Shown here one piece after another: positions 59,536 to 64,000 of a stretch of DNA of 64,000 nt. Made by a program: the position numbers and the translations under genes. This DNA comes from Sodiomyces alkalinus F11 (taxonomy: Eukaryota; Ascomycota; Sordariomycetes; Glomerellales; Plectosphaerellaceae), in assembly GCF_003711515.1 (NCBI RefSeq), contig NW_021167080.1, forward strand, positions 2,646,252 through 2,710,251, given 5' to 3'. The notes under the pieces were generated by a model that saw only the letters and a list, made by a program, of their open reading frames with translations, ran no database searches and was not told the DNA's origin. How positions within the stretch are numbered: the stretch's first letter is position 1; each line of letters begins with the position of its first letter.

Positions 59536-62446
59536 CCTCTCGGATCGTGAGAGACCCTTGTATACCGGAGCATTGACTATTACAATCCCCGTGCTTCTCA
59601 GGACCAGCGCGGGAAGGAGAGGTTGTACTCCGTATAGGAGCCGATGTATTTTTTCTCTTCTGCTGACAAAAGGCGAGTCGCTCAAGGAAGCACCGCCTAT
59701 GAATCTGGTGACGGAGGAGACATGTACGGACCCCGATCCTCGAGGAAGACGGTACCACAGGCTGGCGCGGGGTCCCGTGAAGGTTTGCGGCGTATGTAAG
59801 GATATGTATGACACGAAGGCCAAGGGAAAACGGCCGCGGGGGGGGGGGGGGGGATAAAGTCAGGGTAAAAGCTAAGTGCCGGCCGGCCCAGAGAGCAGGC
59901 AAACCTCTAATTCTCTGGCGGTGTCAAGGCTGACAAGACAAAGCATGAAGGGTGAGTGGCCAGGGGTCCGTGTGACGGAGAAAGGATAAGAAAAAGGGCA
60001 GCCCCGAGGAATATACAAACGAAGAGGCGGAGAAAAGGGCTGAAAAGAAGCGGCCGCGCCCGAGGGTACGGTGGTGCTCGGATGGCGAAACCAGAGGCAA
60101 AAACTCCTTCACAACCAACAGACGAAACCACAAGATCGTCACTTGGCTCATCGGATCTTCCCAGCATGGGGGTCATCAGGCAAGTGGAGTCTCGTAGATG
60201 CATACATCCTTCGTACATACGATGCGCGCACATACAGGTCAACAGTCGACACGACAGTCAAAACGCCCCCAAAGAGACACCAACCCTCGACCGTCTCTTT
60301 TGGCATGCAAATTCCCTGATAAGGGGTTCTCGCTAGGTCCACAGCAACAGCACGGACCAATTATGGGCGATGGTCCCACCGCCATGGCCTGTCATGCCTC
60401 GTGCCCAGTGGATATCCAGGGGCCAAGGACAAGGGCTCCAGACACTGGTCGTTGGAAAAGGATGAATGTGAAGGGGGATGGATGGGATGGTTATTGGGAG
60501 GGATGGTGAGAGAGGTCTCCATCTCTCATTGGCCATCCTGACAGGTCTAGGCTTAGGGTGCCCTACCCTACTCCTTACTTGAAATGCCTGGCTGGGCTCG
60601 GTATTGATAGGACGGCTACGGCGTTGAGGTGGAGTGGTGATGTTGCCGTAGGCAGCATGTTGATGCTCGCGGAAGCGACGTGAGCCAAACGGCTGTCTGT
60701 CGTTCGCCGATAACAGAGTTGGACGGCATCATGTATGCAAGCTGGGTCGTGGGACCAAGCTTTTCCTTGGCATGGCGGTGATGTTAGTATCTTTGAAAAT
60801 ATTGCGCGGTTCAATTATCATGTCATTGGTCAACCGACAACTTGACCCTCGACACCGCTCGCGCCTAAGGCTTTTTTCTTTTCTTCCTTTTTTTGTCTTC
60901 GTCTTTTTTTCTTCTTCTTAATCTCCCCTCTTCCTTGCCAGTCCGCCCCGGGCGCGAGGAGACACGACGGAGTGTGTGGGTGCGGGGGCTGGTTGCGGGG
61001 GCCATAATCATCAAGTGGATAGGCGCATCGCGATATCACGTCTGATCTACGCGATCTGACGTAGCCCGTCTCCAGCTGTTCTTCAACTGGATACTTTCGT
61101 AGGTACGAATACCTTAGCGTTGTGACATGTTGAGAGACTTCGGGAGTTCTTCGTCGAGACTGAATAGTCTTCTAACACTCGGGCTTCCTCGTCGACAACC
61201 CCGCCGTCGAGATCCCTTATCAAACGTCCTTCCCGGGTTCATTGTAAGAGAAAGCAAGATCGAATGAATTCATTCACCGCCTGGTTGCGTTTATCCCAAT
61301 GCAACCGCAAAGATCGATGCAGCCGTAACAAAGGGCGTAACAAAGGCTGATGGTGGCGCTGACGAAGTAACCCTCCGATACATGAAACACTGCACTCGAC
61401 GCAGAGGGCGGCCTGTAATTAATTACCAAGATACATCCCTAGGTGCACCACAGTGAGAGCCTCGCTGCAGCTGGCGGGCACCATGGGCTGATAAAAGTCC
61501 TTGGAGCTTGCCGGCTGATGGTTGGACGGCAGACTACCTTAGGTAGGTACTTCATACCTAGGTAAGGTAGTAAGTAAGGTAACCTGCTCAAAGGCTCTCT
61601 TGTACGTGGTTTACGGAGTATTTATTTGTAGTACCTCGTACCCAAAGTTGTGGGGTGAGAAGAGGTATAGGATTATTGGCCGAGTGAATGGCTCTATGAT
61701 ACGACGTAGTGTCATAGTATAATTCAGTTTCTAAATACGCAGATATACCTGACCGATGGGCTGTACAGCTACGAAGGAGTTTGATCAACCAAAAGGACTT
61801 ATAGGCAGGCTGAATTTAAAGGAACAATGTGGAAGAGGAATGCAGCTTCACGTGGGAGCTACTATTACGCCGTGCGAATACAAGACATTAGGAGTTACGA
61901 ATATTGGCATCTACGGAGTATATCCTTCGACGAGATTATCTGTCGGTCAGCAATAACCGTACAGACGGACCTTTGTCAAAAGAACGAAGTCGGCCAAAAG
62001 CGGATACAAATGAGCTGGGTCGCAACTTGCTAACTTCTTGTCAACCACAAGGATCACGAGGACTTGCCCGCCCAGTAGGATCTGGTGCGATGGGTAGCGC
62101 CAGCGGCGGAAGAGACCACAGCCTCATCGCGTGGGTGCCCTCTCAGCGGCCTTTGCGTGCGTCAGCCTGCAGTTTTGTTGTGACGTGTGAATATGCATGG
62201 ACAGCAAATGCACACCTCCAAGAACTCCCTGGTTGGCCAGGTTCAGATGAAAGCTTGATAAAAGGTTGGCAACCTCGGGATGTTAAATAAATGGCCCTTG
62301 ACAGGAAACAAAACAATTAAAGAGCCATTTCCTATATGACCCCCAACTTCCTTCCATATTTAAACAGCCCGACGAGTATGTTGTTCCGCGTTGTCTAGTG
62401 AGAGCTAGCTAACAGTCTCAAGTAAGTCCCGAGAGTTAAATCAACC
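59536..62446. other. Long intergenic region (2.9 kb)
   Basis: No frame resembles a known protein. It holds a G16 run (59838-59853), three TACGGAGTA/TACTCCGTA words (59626, 61612, 61912), a T/C-rich tract (60870-60920) and GGTACC/CCTAGG strings (61535-61585). A TATA-like TATTTAAA lies at about 62356, upstream of the small coiled-coil ORF. Confidence 0.55.
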
Positions 62447-62782
62447 ATGTCTATCACCGCCGCGCGCCGTGAAGATATCGGGAGGCTCGAAACGAGCATC
62501 AATGATGCAATCACATGGATGGAGGACAAATCGACGGAACTTCAAGCTATGGTAGATCTTGTCAGTAGTATCTCCAGAGAGAGACGGGAACAGATGTCGC
62601 GCAGCGCGTCTAGTTCCACCCGCAAGAACAAGATGGGGGAAACTGTCAGTATCGACGACACTATCCAGAAATATGAACGAATGATAACCGAGCTGAGAAC
62701 CGCTATTGGAAATAAGCGGCGCGAAGCGGACAGGCTGAAGAACGAGAAGCGTGACCTGGAGAAATACGAAGACGGTATTTGA
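62447..62782 (+). CDS. Small charged coiled-coil protein, hypothetical
   Basis: A single exon gives 111 residues. I do not recognise a family. The sequence is strongly charged and helical: an N-terminal heptad-like part (REDIGRLETSINDAITWMED), a Ser/Arg-rich break, and a C-terminal coiled coil (KYERMITELRTAIGNKRREA and on). It has a plausible start context (CAACCATGTC) and a TATA-like box about 90 bases upstream. It ends 34 bases before the stop of the convergent APH-type gene. It could be a true small gene or a chance frame. Confidence 0.5.
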   Translation: MSITAARREDIGRLETSINDAITWMEDKSTELQAMVDLVSSISRERREQMSRSASSSTRKNKMGETVSIDDTIQKYERMITELRTAIGNKRREADRLKNEKRDLEKYEDGI

Positions 62783-62815
62783 GGTCAGGTCATGCCCACA
62801 GCACCGCCACACCAC

Positions 62816-63958
62816 CTACATTATACCTAGTCCCAACTTATCATTTAATTCTTGGGCTTTCTTGAGCCATTCCCGGGCCTTTCGGGTTTCCTCATCGGGA
62901 ACGAACAATCCGTTGTCCTTCAAATATTGGGTATACCGCTCGGAATCAGCCATCCGTTGCTGGACCTCAGCGACCAGCGTCTTGTTCTTGCCAGTATCAT
63001 GAAAGAACCGAGCAACTACTTCGGCGCGAGGCTCGTGAAACAGCTGGGGAAACATAGACCTGTAGTATACATGGATGAGGTCGGAAGGGTGTAGTAATAT
63101 GTGAGCAAGAGGCAATATCAGCGTCTTTGGAAGATCCGAATCCCAGTCGTCCGCAAGTTGGCGGTATAGATCGGATGAACTAGCCTTCTCCCGAAGAACT
63201 TCGCGGAATTCGAGGAAGGTCTCGTAGCATTGTTTTTGAGTCAGATAGTCAAGACCCTGCCCCGTGATCCAAGATGGGGGTATGAAAAATTGTCGTGGAA
63301 CTGTGTAAGCCCATTCCCAGTCAATGATACATTGAATGTTGAGATCATGATCGACGATGATATTAGACGATCTAAGATCGGAGTGAGTCAGTATAAAGGG
63401 ACCACTGTCCCATTCGGAAGCGATAAGCTCTGGGATTCGTTTTCTTAGATAGTGAAGTGCAAAGACTTGAAGTTGCGCAGTTTCCTCAGATAGCTCGCTT
63501 GTCGGTAATCGGTATATCTCCGACATTAAATGATGCTGCTGCAAAGCAAAGCTGGTTGCAGAGGTGAACGCCGGTGAAGATGCTTTGCCGGTTCTACCAA
63601 GGTCGATCTGGAGTTCGTTTATCGGGATAGAAAGGGCACCACCCACGACGGGTTCTGGCCTTCCGCCGTGATCTGGCATTAAGGAACCCGTTGCGTTGAA
63701 CTCCAGCTGGCGTAACTGAGCCATGATCTCGATAAACTGGGAGAAGAAATGCTTTCGCCGTTGAGGTGTGTCTTCTGATAGAGCTTGCAAATCAATCGAC
63801 CGACCGTCGACGAAATCGAGAATTAGGTAAGCTTGTGTCGTGGGACTATCTCGAATTAAGCTCTCGCCTCGTCCATATGCGTGAATGCGAGGAAGGGGAA
63901 TTTTTGTCTTGTTTTGGATGTATCTGGACATACCGTTCGAGTTAGCCATTGTTGCTAC
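62816..63958 (-). CDS. APH-type phosphotransferase-fold protein, 5' end probably outside window
   Basis: The reverse frame reads 377 residues from ATG 63949 to the stop at 62816. Kinase-fold signatures are FILTHSDLRSSNIIVD (catalytic Asp and metal-binding Asn) and CIIDWEWAY (in the DFG position). An upstream YLILDFVDGRSI matches the hinge. This is the large fungal 'phosphotransferase enzyme family' of aminoglycoside-phosphotransferase fold; substrates are mostly unknown. The P-loop-like N-lobe is missing. A TATAG acceptor precedes GTA-GCA-ACA-ATG at 63958, giving VATMANSNGMSRYIQ, which looks like the middle of the N-lobe, so at least one upstream exon probably lies beyond the right edge. Confidence 0.82.
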   Translation of the reverse strand, partial: VATMANSNGMSRYIQNKTKIPLPRIHAYGRGESLIRDSPTTQAYLILDFVDGRSIDLQALSEDTPQRRKHFFSQFIEIMAQLRQLEFNATGSLMPDHGGRPEPVVGGALSIPINELQIDLGRTGKASSPAFTSATSFALQQHHLMSEIYRLPTSELSEETAQLQVFALHYLRKRIPELIASEWDSGPFILTHSDLRSSNIIVDHDLNIQCIIDWEWAYTVPRQFFIPPSWITGQGLDYLTQKQCYETFLEFREVLREKASSSDLYRQLADDWDSDLPKTLILPLAHILLHPSDLIHVYYRSMFPQLFHEPRAEVVARFFHDTGKNKTLVAEVQQRMADSERYTQYLKDNGLFVPDEETRKAREWLKKAQELNDKLGLGIM

Positions 63959-64000
63959 CTATATACCAGCCTTCCACGGTCTTTTTACTCTACCTCATGG

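Noticed and set aside
60830..61039. Reverse frame with a Lys-rich run
   Set aside because: The run comes from a T/C tract; the rest has no protein-like signal.

Overview
The window is ordinary gene-dense nuclear DNA of a filamentous ascomycete. Evidence: short GT..AG introns, often with CTAAC- or CTGAC-like branch sites, in almost every gene; GC-rich third codon positions; fungal-specific families (Ssu1, Svf1, Hal4/Sat4-type kinase, AA9 lytic polysaccharide monooxygenase, Exo84, Tom20); and a divergent second histone H4 of the kind reported from Neurospora. Best placement is Pezizomycotina, probably Sordariomycetes; I do not name a genus. All gene models were spliced by hand, and reading phase was checked across every junction.

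Layout left to right: a CLC chloride/proton exchanger cut by the left edge (-); PP2A catalytic subunit (+); a DUF3112-like membrane protein (-); a 3 kb gap; a signal-anchored SH3 membrane protein (+); VPS15 (+); CTP synthase with 14 exons (+); U2 snRNP A' (+); a Dpb3/CHRAC-type histone-fold protein (-); exocyst EXO84 (-) divergent from TOM20 (+); TYW1 (-); an old-yellow-enzyme family oxidoreductase (-); sulfite pump SSU1 (-) divergent from cysteine dioxygenase (+); a RAD5/HLTF-like HIRAN-SNF2-RING ATPase (+); AA9 LPMO with a CBM18-like module (-); HSP10 (-); a Hal4/Sat4-type kinase (-); mitochondrial ribosomal protein L11 (-) divergent from SVF1 (+); a histone H4 variant (+); a membrane protein with a GNAT-like end (-); a 2.9 kb gap; a small coiled-coil ORF (+) convergent with an APH-type kinase-fold gene (-) that runs to the right edge.

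Most genes are unrelated housekeeping neighbours. The clear functional pairing is SSU1 next to cysteine dioxygenase: one drives cysteine oxidation toward sulfite, the other exports sulfite. Their shared upstream region carries a short inverted-repeat element (37350-37500) that looks like a MITE. A second, different MITE-like family is present twice (32673-32840 and 48219-48384), each copy a few hundred bases upstream of a start codon. Intergenic DNA is also rich in two short words: GGTACC/CCTAGG/CCTTAAGG strings and the 9-mer TACGGAGTA. I see no rRNA, tRNA, CRISPR, large transposon ORF or secondary-metabolite cluster.
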